A stretch of 34,948 bases of DNA from RQOF01 sp964461135 (GTDB lineage Bacteria > Calditrichota > Calditrichia > RBG-13-44-9). The notes beneath the pieces were generated by a model. That model saw nothing but the letters and a program-made list of their open reading frames with translations, searched no databases and was not told the origin of the DNA. The number at the start of each line of letters is the position of its first letter. The stretch's first letter is position 1. The stretch lies in the NCBI GenBank assembly GCA_964461135.1, contig CAYWTB010000044.1, positions 1-34,948 on the forward strand. Direction: 5' to 3'. Shown one piece after another: positions 27,201 to 33,991 of the stretch. A program made the position numbers and the translations under genes.

Positions 27201-27385
27201 TTGCCTGGTTTCATAATGATAAACCGGATTTTCTGGGAGGTAATCGCCTTCTGGATAAAAGTTATGGTATAACAGCTCGTCTGAATTTATTTGGATTTGC
27301 CATCGGGCAGGTCAGTTTCGTAAATCCCATCGACCGGCCTGAAAAAGGGTGGTTCTGGCAGTTTGATCTGCTCTCAGGATTTTAA
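24293..27385 (+). CDS. Exported peptidase-MA/TolB-propeller/beta-barrel protein
   Basis: A 1030-residue multidomain envelope protein. GAGGAAGATAGC directly before ATG 24293 supports the start, and a signal peptide ends near ...DLHAQ. Residues about 40-260 form a gluzincin-like peptidase domain with HELVH (His146, Glu147, His150) and a downstream WFVEGMAEYL helix with Glu178 and Glu182, so the zinc site looks intact. Residues about 290-560 contain five PD40/TolB-type propeller blades (LSPDGKKMIFFS, WDPSGEKVVF, WSPDGNSILFS, WSPDGLQIVF, WSQDGQNLFFVSD). Residues from about 650 to the end are amphipathic strands of a surface-antigen/BamA-like barrel ending FWQFDLLSGF, with a terminal Phe typical of outer-membrane proteins. 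The role is unknown; periplasmic proteolysis or quality control at the outer membrane is a guess. A broken ftsH follows after 15 bp. Confidence 0.85.
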   Translation: MGKQSKTPIYRKVIIAIVFLQSLLFTIPDLHAQYFGQNKVRYRSFNFKILKTEHFDVYFYPSEEKMAKAGAEMAERWYSRYETILKEQLNGRQPLILYGSHPEFVQTNTTSEFLSQGVGGFTEPLKRRIVLPLGSSMEESDHVIGHELVHAFQYNLTGQGEGGFMGFENLRLPLWFVEGMAEYLSIGSEDPNTAMWMRDAVRSLKKLPDLGGLQNPRYFPYRWGQALLAYIGGRWGDQTIGEMLRAAGRKGNIEDAIRNTLNVGSDTLIADWHQALHSAYDPVMVLTDTAYANATLLVSKKKGGGELNVSPVLSPDGKKMIFFSEKSLFAIDLYMADAHTGKIEKKLTSMELDPHFQGIEFINSAGAWDPSGEKVVFGSVVKGVPELTIVNVRNNKIEDEIRFAKLGEILHPSWSPDGNSILFSAQVGGESDLYLYDLKDKNFEQLTQDMYCELQPQWSPDGLQIVFVTDRFTTSLKTYNSGNYELAILDLTTKQIRRVPIFKLGKHLNPQWSQDGQNLFFVSDRNGISNLYRYNISTRQAFQLTNYYTGISGITSLSPAISVAGEQETAVFSTYQNSDFNIYSVTDKDVLTGKPVQPDSFIPLTYLDPGQLPPDNRTNDLVDSMLANVHLGLEPDSTFKIKPYRPKFSLDYVGQPFLFAGADRYGVGIGGGVSLYFSDMLGNQSLGTMLQIQSDQISTDIAAAAGYINQKSRWDWGASVQQIPYIYQAYAAGYALKDSNLVYVEQEERFRQIDRDVALFTAYPFNQAARIEFSAGFRNVSFKGNLVTWVYDPYSGTQLEKHNENLPIPGAINMGTGAVAFVYDYSVFGATGPLLGQRFRFEVGPNYGNIKYYTLLGDYRHYFMPVRPFTLAFRLMHYGRYGQDSEDFRLLPLYMGYQYFIRGYSAGSFSVSEASNSENKGYRAYNSLFGSRLAVGNAELRFPPLGLLKLGSGYYGYLPLEFALFFDAGVAWFHNDKPDFLGGNRLLDKSYGITARLNLFGFAIGQVSFVNPIDRPEKGWFWQFDLLSGF

Positions 27386-27400
27386 AGAAAAGGAAAATTT

Positions 27401-28106
27401 GTGGAAAAACGAGCAAAATTTTCGTTATGGTATTTTCTTTTCCTGCTGGTTGGCATATTCCTCCTGGAATGTCTTTTCTTCGCGCATCCGGAAGGGAAAG
27501 CGATTTCCTACAGTAGATTTCTTGAACTGGTTACTTCCGACAGTGTCAAAAGTGTGGTCATCGAAACGAATCAGATCTATGGTCTGCTGAAAGTATCACA
27601 GGACAGCATGAAAATCGCAAAAACAACTGCCGGTTCTGCTGATTCCTTAAAACAGGCGTCACAGCACCAGACTGCCAGCAGTGCAAAGGACAGCAGTGCG
27701 GCACTGGCAGCTAAAGCAAAGAAAGAGGAAACTCCTCAACATTCCTTCACCCCATGGCGGTTATTACCTGGGAATGAAAAAGAAAAATACGACCAACTGG
27801 TCAAGAAGCAGTTTACCGTGGTTCGTCTGGATGACCCGAACCTGCTGGAGCTCCTGCAGGCCCACCATGTGACCATCCGGGGGAAAATCGAGTCCGGTTT
27901 TCGGAAAAATTTGTTCTATAACTGGATAATTCCATTTGAGTACTTTTTTTTCTGTGGATCTTCCTCTTCCGCCGGATGGGAAAAGGCCAGAATTTTCTGA
28001 ATATGGGAAAAAACAATGCTAAAATTTTTGAATTGGATCCTTTGCAGAAAGTGTCCTTTAAGGATGTGGCAGGGATTGATGAGGTGGTGGATGAGGTGAA
28101 AGAAGT
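27401..28106 (+). pseudogene. ftsH: ftsH remnant: frameshifted and truncated
   Basis: FtsH is a membrane AAA+ zinc protease. Only its N-terminal part is here: GTG start at 27401, transmembrane helix 1 (about residues 8-27), the extracytoplasmic domain (AISYSRFLELV...) with an Ala/Ser/Lys-rich insert, and the start of helix 2. An eight-T run at about 27943-27950 breaks the frame, which then stops at 28000. Reading on in the +2 frame restores LWIFLFRRMGKGQNFLNMG, then KVSFKDVAGIDEVVDEVKEV, the segment just before the AAA+ P-loop in intact FtsH. After that the match ends: no Walker A, Walker B, SRH or HExGH motif follows. The remnant runs directly into a lipoprotein signal sequence, so a deletion has joined two genes. 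FtsH is usually essential, so either another copy exists or this is an assembly error. Confidence 0.85.
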
Positions 28107-28509
28107 CGATTTTATTGGGATTGATTGGAGTGAGTTTTCTTTTTATTCAAAGTTGCGCGGGAACACGGGGATCTGCTCCTCCGCCGGTAACGATTCCCGA
28201 AATTGTTAAGATGAGCAAAGAAGGTGTTCCGTCTCAGAAGATTATTGAGAAAATGAGGAAATCTCACACCGTATACCGGCTGGATGTCGATCAGCTGGCT
28301 CAGCTCGAAAAGGAAGGGGTATCTGCCCCTGTAGTCAATTACATGCAGAAGGCCTATCTCAAGGCGGTACGGCGCAATCAGAAACTGGAAGACTGGAGCT
28401 ACTGGTGGCCGCGGGATTGGATGGATACTGGTATGGAGGTCCGGCTTTTGGATGGCCTTATGAGTACTGGAACTGGGGACCTGATTCCGACTGGGGAGAT
28501 GAGGATTAA
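28100..28509 (+). pseudogene. Lipoprotein gene lacking its start and frameshifted near its end
   Basis: From 28100 the frame reads KKSILLGLIGVSFLFIQSC, a textbook lipoprotein signal peptide with lipobox cysteine, but the codon before it is a TGA and no ATG exists. Only a TTG at 28115 without a ribosome binding site could start it. The mature part (PPVTIPEIVKMSKEGVPSQ...LDVDQLAQLEKEGVSAPVVNYM) is a short helical domain seen in small lipoproteins of unknown function. Near 28420 the frame is broken: the open frame runs on to 28558 with unlikely sequence, whereas a one-base shift gives GYWYGGPAFGWPYEYWNWG...DWGDED and stops at 28509, a typical Tyr/Trp/Gly-rich tail. The gene thus has at least two lesions and is fused at its 5' end to the ftsH remnant. 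Confidence 0.75.
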
Positions 28510-28661
28510 ATTGTCAACTGTATTTTCAAAAATGCTGCATGAATCGAAGTATTTTTAAAAGTTTGAATTTTCATTGGAATCCTTTTCAATTGATGAAGCA
28601 ATAAGAATTGCGATTCCGGAAGACCCCCGGTAAATATCAAATTTAACCATAACATGTGAAA

Positions 28662-28692
28662 TCACCAGGCAATATGCCTGGTGACTTTTTTT
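28662..28692 (+). terminator. Rho-independent terminator
   Basis: A perfect 9-bp stem, TCACCAGGC and GCCTGGTGA, with a 5-base loop (AATAT) is followed by CTTTTTTT. It would end the transcript that contains the damaged lipoprotein gene. Confidence 0.9.
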
Positions 28693-28944
28693 AATCAGAG
28701 AGGATTAGGTCTCCACTTATGTTCATTTAGTGAGGAAATTTTTCACCCTGAAATGAAAGAAATTAATAAAATTCTGAAACCGTCTGTAAATCTGCTATGA
28801 GACAGTTTTACTTTTTTAGTAAATTTTAAATATGATTTTGTTTAAAGGTTCGCAACTTGAAATACCATCATATTTTTCTTCATCGTTCCTTCATTCCGAG
28901 GTTGTACATTTTTAAAAAATTCCTTTGTTTCATTGCAAATAATT

Positions 28945-28963
28945 ATTATTATACAATAATAAT
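28945..28963. promoter_or_regulatory. Fur/PerR-type palindromic operator
   Basis: ATTATTAT-ACA-ATAATAAT is a perfect 8-3-8 palindrome, 19 bp overall, within a strongly AT-rich stretch ending 26 bp before the Fur-family gene. Length and composition match Fur/PerR boxes, which suggests autoregulation. The repeat-rich AT context means other registers are possible. Confidence 0.6.
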
Positions 28964-28988
28964 TATTATATAAAATAAATTATCAGAA

Positions 28989-29429
28989 ATGGATCAGAAA
29001 ACCCGTCAACAGTACATCGATCAATTTATTTCCAAATGCCGGCGAATCGGATTAAGCGTTACACCCCAGCGTCTGATGATCTATAAAGCGGTAATAGATG
29101 ATAACTCCCATCCGAGCCCTGATTCTGTATATAAAAAAATACACGCTGAAATTCCCACCATATCCCTCGCCACTGTTTACAAGACGCTGGAAACCTTTGC
29201 AAAACATGGGATGATATCGCAGGTAACCGCCCTGCATAATACCGTGCGGTATGATCCGGTTACTCACAGGCATCATCATATGATCTGTGTCAGTTGCAAG
29301 AAAGTCACCGACATTGAAGATCCTGCATTGGATGAAATTCCTGTGCCCGATTCAGTATTGCAGGACAATCAACTGGTTGATATCAGTGTTCATTTTAATG
29401 TCATTTGTACTGAATGCAGAGACAAGTAA
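28989..29429 (+). CDS. Fur-family metalloregulator, PerR-like
   Basis: A 146-residue transcription factor with an N-terminal winged helix (LSVTPQRLMIYKAVIDD, then PTISLATVYKTLETFAKHGM as the recognition region) and a C-terminal dimerisation domain with metal ligands. The THRHHHMICVSC segment, and CVSC with CTEC, give the two CxxC pairs of the structural zinc site. PerR and Fur are hard to separate by eye; the immediate downstream Dps-like gene favours a peroxide or iron-stress regulator. The start at 28989 has only a weak ribosome binding site. A 19-bp AT-rich palindrome lies just upstream, consistent with autoregulation. Confidence 0.9.
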   Translation: MDQKTRQQYIDQFISKCRRIGLSVTPQRLMIYKAVIDDNSHPSPDSVYKKIHAEIPTISLATVYKTLETFAKHGMISQVTALHNTVRYDPVTHRHHHMICVSCKKVTDIEDPALDEIPVPDSVLQDNQLVDISVHFNVICTECRDK

Positions 29430-29593
29430 AATGTTTATCCTTATTTTAAATGGTTAACTTCCAGTTCCTTGCTGAGCTTGTAGCAGAACTATTGAATTAT
29501 TAAAGCTATATTAAAATTGTCTAACCTGAAAATATTTTTGGAGACTGCTGTTTTATTAATTGACTGATGTTCAAATAAATAAGGAGAAATATC

Positions 29594-30145
29594 ATGGCAA
29601 GAGTTGCAAGAGAAATGGTGGAAAAAGCAGGAGTGGATGTGGATAAACTGCTGGAATTGCTGGTAAAGAATGCCGCTGCAGAGTTGACCACATTTTATTA
29701 TTATACCATCCTGCGGGTAAATCTCATCGGACTGGAAGGAGAAGGCGTGAAGCAGATTGCCGAAACAGCACGCATTGAAGATCGCAATCATTTTGAGGCA
29801 TTGGTTCCCAGAATATATGAATTAGGCGGTGAACTTCCCTCAGATATGAAGGTCTTTCATGACATGTCTGCCTGTCCACCGGCCAGATTACCCAAGAATC
29901 CGCATGATGTGAAGGAAATTCTGAAAGTTCTGGTGGAAGCAGAGCGGTGTGCGGTTCGCGGTTACACCCATATTTGTAATTTGACTGCCGGAAAAGATCA
30001 CCGGACCTATGAATTAAGTCTGGCTATTCTCAATGAAGAGATTGAGCATGAATCATGGTTTGCCGAATTCCTGGGTGAAGGACCGTCAGGTCATTTCCTG
30101 AGGCAGGGTGAGACCTCTCCCTGGGCTGCCAAATTCTTTAAATAG
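29594..30145 (+). CDS. Dps-like ferritin (thioferritin/DPSL type)
   Basis: A 183-residue four-helix-bundle ferritin-like protein that should form a cage, oxidise ferrous iron using peroxide, and protect DNA. AAGGAGAAATATC before ATG 29594 is a strong ribosome binding site. Candidate di-iron ligands are Glu30, Glu62/Asp63 with His66 in the first half and the NEEIEHESW helix in the second. The two cysteines at 94 (SACPPARLP) and 119 (AERCAVRGY) match the cysteine pair of DPSL/thioferritins near the metal site, which separates this group from classical Dps and bacterioferritin. It follows the Fur/PerR-type gene after 164 bp and ends at a strong terminator, so it is probably a PerR- or Fur-controlled defence gene. 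Confidence 0.88.
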   Translation: MARVAREMVEKAGVDVDKLLELLVKNAAAELTTFYYYTILRVNLIGLEGEGVKQIAETARIEDRNHFEALVPRIYELGGELPSDMKVFHDMSACPPARLPKNPHDVKEILKVLVEAERCAVRGYTHICNLTAGKDHRTYELSLAILNEEIEHESWFAEFLGEGPSGHFLRQGETSPWAAKFFK

Positions 30146-30150
30146 TATTG

Positions 30151-30180
30151 AATAAGGGCTGCACTTGCAGCCCTTATTTT
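30151..30180 (+). terminator. Rho-independent terminator
   Basis: A perfect stem of up to 13 bp, AATAAGGGCTGCA and TGCAGCCCTTATT, with a tiny loop is followed by TT. It lies 5 bp after the stop of the Dps-like gene. Because the stem is symmetric with A-rich 5' flanks it could act in both directions. Confidence 0.9.
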
Positions 30181-30274
30181 AATTTAAAATGATTATTCCT
30201 TTTAATCCGGAAAATCAGGTCCCAACTCATTAATATTTGATGAAATTTAAATGACCATTAATTGACTGTCATTG

Positions 30275-30410
30275 TCCCGGGAGGGACCACTCTGTGGCGA
30301 GGAGTGAAGCGATGAAGCAATCCCCTTGTTCACTTGAAAAAAATGAGATTATTTATTACCCGACTGCCAGTTCGGCTCTCGGCTCGCTACACAGTGGGTC
30401 CCTCTCGGGA
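30275..30410. repeat. MITE-like element with 27-28-bp imperfect inverted ends
   Basis: The left end (30275-30301, beginning TCCCGGGAGGGACCAC) and the right end (30383-30410, ending GTGGGTCCCTCTCGGGA) are imperfect reverse complements, with CTCTGTGGCGAG opposite CTCGCTACACAG. Between them lies GAAGCGATGAAGCAATCCCC, a sequence type I recognise as common in dispersed repeats of environmental bacteria. No transposase is encoded. The element sits in the convergent gap between the Dps-like gene and feoB. Confidence 0.65.
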
Positions 30411-30666
30411 TAATACCCAACTCTTAGTTTCGGATCTAAAGGGGAAATCAAATTATTTAATATTATAACTTCCTTACCCCAACTCAATATTTCAATGTGC
30501 TGTTAAACTCCATAATCATCGCAGCGCCAAATCTGATCCTATCTCCTAATGACGATTTTTCAGATCCCGTTCATATAAGACAGAATGATGAGATACTGCA
30601 TATTAAGGGGTACAGATTAAACCTTCTAAAATCTTTAAATTTTATATTCCTGACTTCTGTATTGTT

Positions 30667-32100
30667 TCACCCTGTGAATATTCTCCAAAGCTGGGCCACA
30701 AAAAAGCATAGTATCACCCCCATGATTATGGGCAGTATGGTGGAAACTATTGTCCATTTGAGACTTTTCGTTTCCTTGTAAATGGTGTAAATAGTCGTGG
30801 AGCAGGGATTATGGAGCAGGCTGAACAGCATGAGATTAATTCCGGTAAGAAGGGTCCAGCCACCGGCCTGTAATATATTGCCGGTTGCCGCGATGGAATC
30901 TGTTTCAAACATTACACCGGATCCGGCCCCCAGTTCATGCATGCCGGTTATCATTACCGTTAGCATGAGTACAGTAGGAATCACGATCTCGTTGGCCGGA
31001 ATGGCGATAATATATGCCAGAAGGATCACGCCGTTCAATCCCATGAGCAGTCCGAAGGGGTTGGACCAGTGAATGAAATATTCGGCCAGACTGGTCCCGG
31101 CAATATTCACATTGGCCACCAGCCAGATGACCAATCCTGCAGGAAACGCAAATATAATGGCCCGCCATAGGACAATCATGGTCCGGTCAATCAGTGAGGT
31201 GTAGAGGATTTGCATTAAGCGGGGCGGACGGTAGGGCGGAAGTTCCAGGCTGAAAGCCGATGCTTCTCCTTTCAGAACACTTCTGGATAAACCCCAGGAA
31301 ACGGCCAGACTCAGGAAAATTCCCAGCAAAGCAATTCCCACCACTGCAGCCGCAGTCACTATACTGGCAAGTTGGGCAGGAACAACTCCCCCGATGAAAA
31401 TGGCCGCAATCAGAATTTGGGTGGGCCATCTTCCGTTGCATAAGGAAAAGTTATTGGTGATGATGGCAATCAGGCGCTCCCGGGGGCTGTCGATAATGCG
31501 GGTTGCCACCACACCGGCTGCATTGCAGCCAAATCCCATGCTCATGGTAAGGGCCTGTTTTCCGTGTGCCCCCGCTTTGCGGAAAATCGAGTCGGTGTTG
31601 AATGCTACTCTTGGAAGGTAGCCGAGATCCTCCAGCAGCGTAAAGAGCGGGAAAAATATGGCCATGGGGGGCAGCATAACGCTGATGACCCAGGCCATGG
31701 CCAGATATCCCCCGTCAATAAAAAGACCGCTGATCCATCCGGGAGTACCGATGGAGGCCGCCAGGATTTTTAAAGCAGGATGAACTTTATCCAGCAGTAC
31801 GGATGCAATTAATTGAGAAGGATAATTGGCACCCTGTACTGTTAACCAGAATACCACCGCCAGTATGGCGAACATGATGGGAAAACCCAGCCAGCGGCTG
31901 GTTACCATTCGATCGATGGTGCGCTCCAGATCGAATTTGGGTTGTCTGTCGGGCAGTGTAACCGTTTTCTCGGAAATGGCCGCGGCATCTTCATATATGG
32001 CTTCCATCAGGGAGTCGTGGAAATCCTCCCCAATTTCCCAGCGCAGTTTATTGGCAGTAGCGAGAATAGATTCCGTATCTTTTTGGATGGTTGCAGTCAT
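30667..32100 (-). CDS. feoB: FeoB membrane (transport) part, separate gene
   Basis: A 477-residue protein corresponding to the C-terminal permease half of the ferrous iron transporter FeoB. It has about 10 hydrophobic segments and the two Gate-domain regions, with family motifs LPPMAIFFPLFTLLEDLGYLPRVAF, SMGFGCNAAGV (the conserved cysteine of the permease path), RERLIAIITNNFSLCNGRWP and ANEIVIPTVLM. The first 65 residues correspond to the linker that joins the GTPase part to the first membrane helix in intact FeoB. The start ATG lies 2 bp after the stop of the G-domain gene in a different frame, so FeoB is made as two polypeptides, probably translationally coupled. It imports Fe2+ across the inner membrane. 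Confidence 0.93.
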   Translation of the reverse strand: MTATIQKDTESILATANKLRWEIGEDFHDSLMEAIYEDAAAISEKTVTLPDRQPKFDLERTIDRMVTSRWLGFPIMFAILAVVFWLTVQGANYPSQLIASVLLDKVHPALKILAASIGTPGWISGLFIDGGYLAMAWVISVMLPPMAIFFPLFTLLEDLGYLPRVAFNTDSIFRKAGAHGKQALTMSMGFGCNAAGVVATRIIDSPRERLIAIITNNFSLCNGRWPTQILIAAIFIGGVVPAQLASIVTAAAVVGIALLGIFLSLAVSWGLSRSVLKGEASAFSLELPPYRPPRLMQILYTSLIDRTMIVLWRAIIFAFPAGLVIWLVANVNIAGTSLAEYFIHWSNPFGLLMGLNGVILLAYIIAIPANEIVIPTVLMLTVMITGMHELGAGSGVMFETDSIAATGNILQAGGWTLLTGINLMLFSLLHNPCSTTIYTIYKETKSLKWTIVSTILPIIMGVILCFFVAQLWRIFTG

Positions 32101-32102
32101 GG

Positions 32103-32921
32103 CTACCTTGCTTCCAGTTGCAGATTTTTACTTGAAGGACGCAGAGAATTATCCCGGATCAGGGTGGCGATTTCTCCGTTTTTCACTGCATCAATAATCT
32201 TTTGATCTCCCTCCAGCAGACGCAGTGCGACCCAGCGGGCATTGGGTAAATCGGGAAATTGTTCCAGCACTTTAGCGCCAAGCTCTTCTACTGCTTGTTT
32301 CAACTCTCTGCTTCCGCTCTTAATACGGTAGGGTTTGCAGATAAAATTGCCGACGGCAACATCATGAATATGTTGCAGTAATGCCGGTACTCCCTCCCCG
32401 CTGCGTGCGGCTGTGGGAATTACGGGAATTCCCAGTTCCATGGCCAGCCGGCGCTCATCGATTTGAATACGGTGCCGTCTGGCCTCGTCTATTAAATTAA
32501 GGCACAGGACCGCCCGGTCTGTAATTTCCAGAACCTGTAAAACCAGGTTCAAATTGCGTTCCAGCCGGGTTGCATCCACCACTACGACAGTAACATCCGG
32601 CTGGCCGAATAAAATAAAATCGCGCGCCACTTCTTCATCAGTACTGGTGGATAGCAGAGAATAGGTCCCGGGAAGATCCACCAGTTTAAATTGTCGTTCA
32701 CCATATGCAAAACCACCTTCAGCCCGGGTTACGGTTTTCCCGGGCCAGTTGCCGGTGTGCTGCCTGAGGCCGGTGAGTTTATTGAAAACCGTACTCTTGC
32801 CGGTATTGGGGTTTCCGGCCAGCGCCACCACAAAATCGAATTTCTCCATATTAATTCCCAGCCGGGTCAGATTACCGGGATTATGAGCCGGGCAGGTTTC
32901 ACATTTATTAAAATCAGCCAT
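32103..32921 (-). CDS. feoB: FeoB GTPase part, separate gene
   Basis: A 272-residue protein equal to the N-terminal G domain and helical GDI region of FeoB. The G motifs are G1 GNPNTGKST, G2 in TGNWPGKTV, G3 DLPGTYSL and G4 NLIDE. ATG 32921 is chosen because AGGAG lies upstream at proper spacing; a start 108 bases upstream would run back into the FeoA-fusion gene. The extra N-terminus holds a CETC cysteine pair (residues about 6-9), which may bind metal. The gene begins 4 bp after the DtxR-FeoA fusion gene and ends 2 bp before the permease gene. It should bind and hydrolyse GTP to gate iron uptake by the separately encoded membrane half. Confidence 0.92.
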   Translation of the reverse strand: MADFNKCETCPAHNPGNLTRLGINMEKFDFVVALAGNPNTGKSTVFNKLTGLRQHTGNWPGKTVTRAEGGFAYGERQFKLVDLPGTYSLLSTSTDEEVARDFILFGQPDVTVVVVDATRLERNLNLVLQVLEITDRAVLCLNLIDEARRHRIQIDERRLAMELGIPVIPTAARSGEGVPALLQHIHDVAVGNFICKPYRIKSGSRELKQAVEELGAKVLEQFPDLPNARWVALRLLEGDQKIIDAVKNGEIATLIRDNSLRPSSKNLQLEAR

Positions 32922-32925
32922 ATTT

Positions 32926-33951
32926 TTATCTCCTGTGACTTTCTTCGATAAAGATGTAATCGGATTGCTGCTTACGCAAAGCAATGAGTGCACCGCGAAT
33001 GAGATAGGCGGTCGGATCTCCCCCCACACTCTTCATTTCGGCCCTGATAACGGACCCCGGCACCACCCCCAGATCCATCAGCCGCCGCCGCTGCTGTCCT
33101 CGGCAGACCTTTGAGATACTGATCACCCGTCCGGCTTCGCTCGGTTTCAGGCTGGAAAGCGGTCGGAAAGGAACAGGAGTGATTTCAGCCTGTTCCAGGG
33201 GTAAAACCGTTATATTTTCTGCCAGATGAGCAGGAAGTAATTTCTCTTCGCCGTTAATTTCCACCCGGATTGTTTTTTCTGCTTTTCCACGGAGTACCAT
33301 AAGAAGCCCCGGTTGTATTCCCTGCGAAACGATGGCAGAATAGATGTCGGGAGGCTCATCTTCTATATGCAGCACTTTCACAGTAATACCCGTTTTAATG
33401 GTTGGAAGCGGTACACCTCTGGACTCGGGTATTTCGCCGTTTGCCGTGGGAATGGGGTCGCCATGGGGATCATATACCGGATTGCCCAGCCGGGCAGCCA
33501 GCTCATCGGCTTCCATTGCGGTTACACTATGCTCCCGCTCCTCAGCTGCCTGATGCCATTCGGCTTCGGCCAGGCTGGTTTCTTCAGCCAGGTATTTTTC
33601 CAGCAGACGATGGATGCGTACAATCTGAAGAGCATGAGATTTTCCGCTTTCGGTTAACTGGATTCGCTGGCCGGAGCTCTTGACCAATCCCGCGGATACC
33701 AGGCGCTTCAGGAGAGCTTCCGCATCGTCTGCCGAAATTGAGAAAGTGGAGGCAATATCGTTCCGTTTGCAGGATTTTTCTCTGTATTCGCAGTCATGCA
33801 GAAATTTCAGGCAATCTTCCAGAAGAATACGCATCTTATCTTCACGGGCCTGTCTCAGTCTGGTCAGTAATCCCTTGCCGGGCCAGAAGATAATCCCCAG
33901 CACTATAATAATGATACTGAATATGATTAATGAAAAAATGGGATCGGTCAT
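32926..33951 (-). CDS. Membrane-anchored DtxR-like regulator fused to FeoA
   Basis: A 341-residue fusion. ATG 33951 follows AAAGGAATTTCA, a good ribosome binding site. Residues about 6-24 are a strong transmembrane helix (FSLIIFSIIIIVLGIIF). Residues about 40-100 form a winged helix like DtxR/MntR, and residues about 100-165 a DtxR dimerisation/metal region (HSVTAMEADELAARLGNP, then DPHGDPIPT). A first SH3/FeoA-like part is at about 180-245. The last 75 residues are a clear FeoA domain (LSSLKPSEAGRVISIS, RRRLMDLGVVPGS, LIRGALIALRKQQ). FeoA normally binds FeoB at the membrane, so the anchor could keep a metal sensor, FeoA and the transporter together. DNA binding by a tethered protein is unusual, so it may instead be a post-translational regulator. 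It lies in the feo operon, 40 bp after a soluble DtxR gene. Confidence 0.85.
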   Translation of the reverse strand: MTDPIFSLIIFSIIIIVLGIIFWPGKGLLTRLRQAREDKMRILLEDCLKFLHDCEYREKSCKRNDIASTFSISADDAEALLKRLVSAGLVKSSGQRIQLTESGKSHALQIVRIHRLLEKYLAEETSLAEAEWHQAAEEREHSVTAMEADELAARLGNPVYDPHGDPIPTANGEIPESRGVPLPTIKTGITVKVLHIEDEPPDIYSAIVSQGIQPGLLMVLRGKAEKTIRVEINGEEKLLPAHLAENITVLPLEQAEITPVPFRPLSSLKPSEAGRVISISKVCRGQQRRRLMDLGVVPGSVIRAEMKSVGGDPTAYLIRGALIALRKQQSDYIFIEESHRR

Positions 33952-33991
33952 TGAAATTCCTTTAAAAACTTGAAATGTGTTTTCCGGCCGG

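Noticed and set aside
30497..30781. 94-codon plus-strand open frame
   Set aside because: Its second half is antisense to feoB and the first half is AT-rich without a ribosome binding site.
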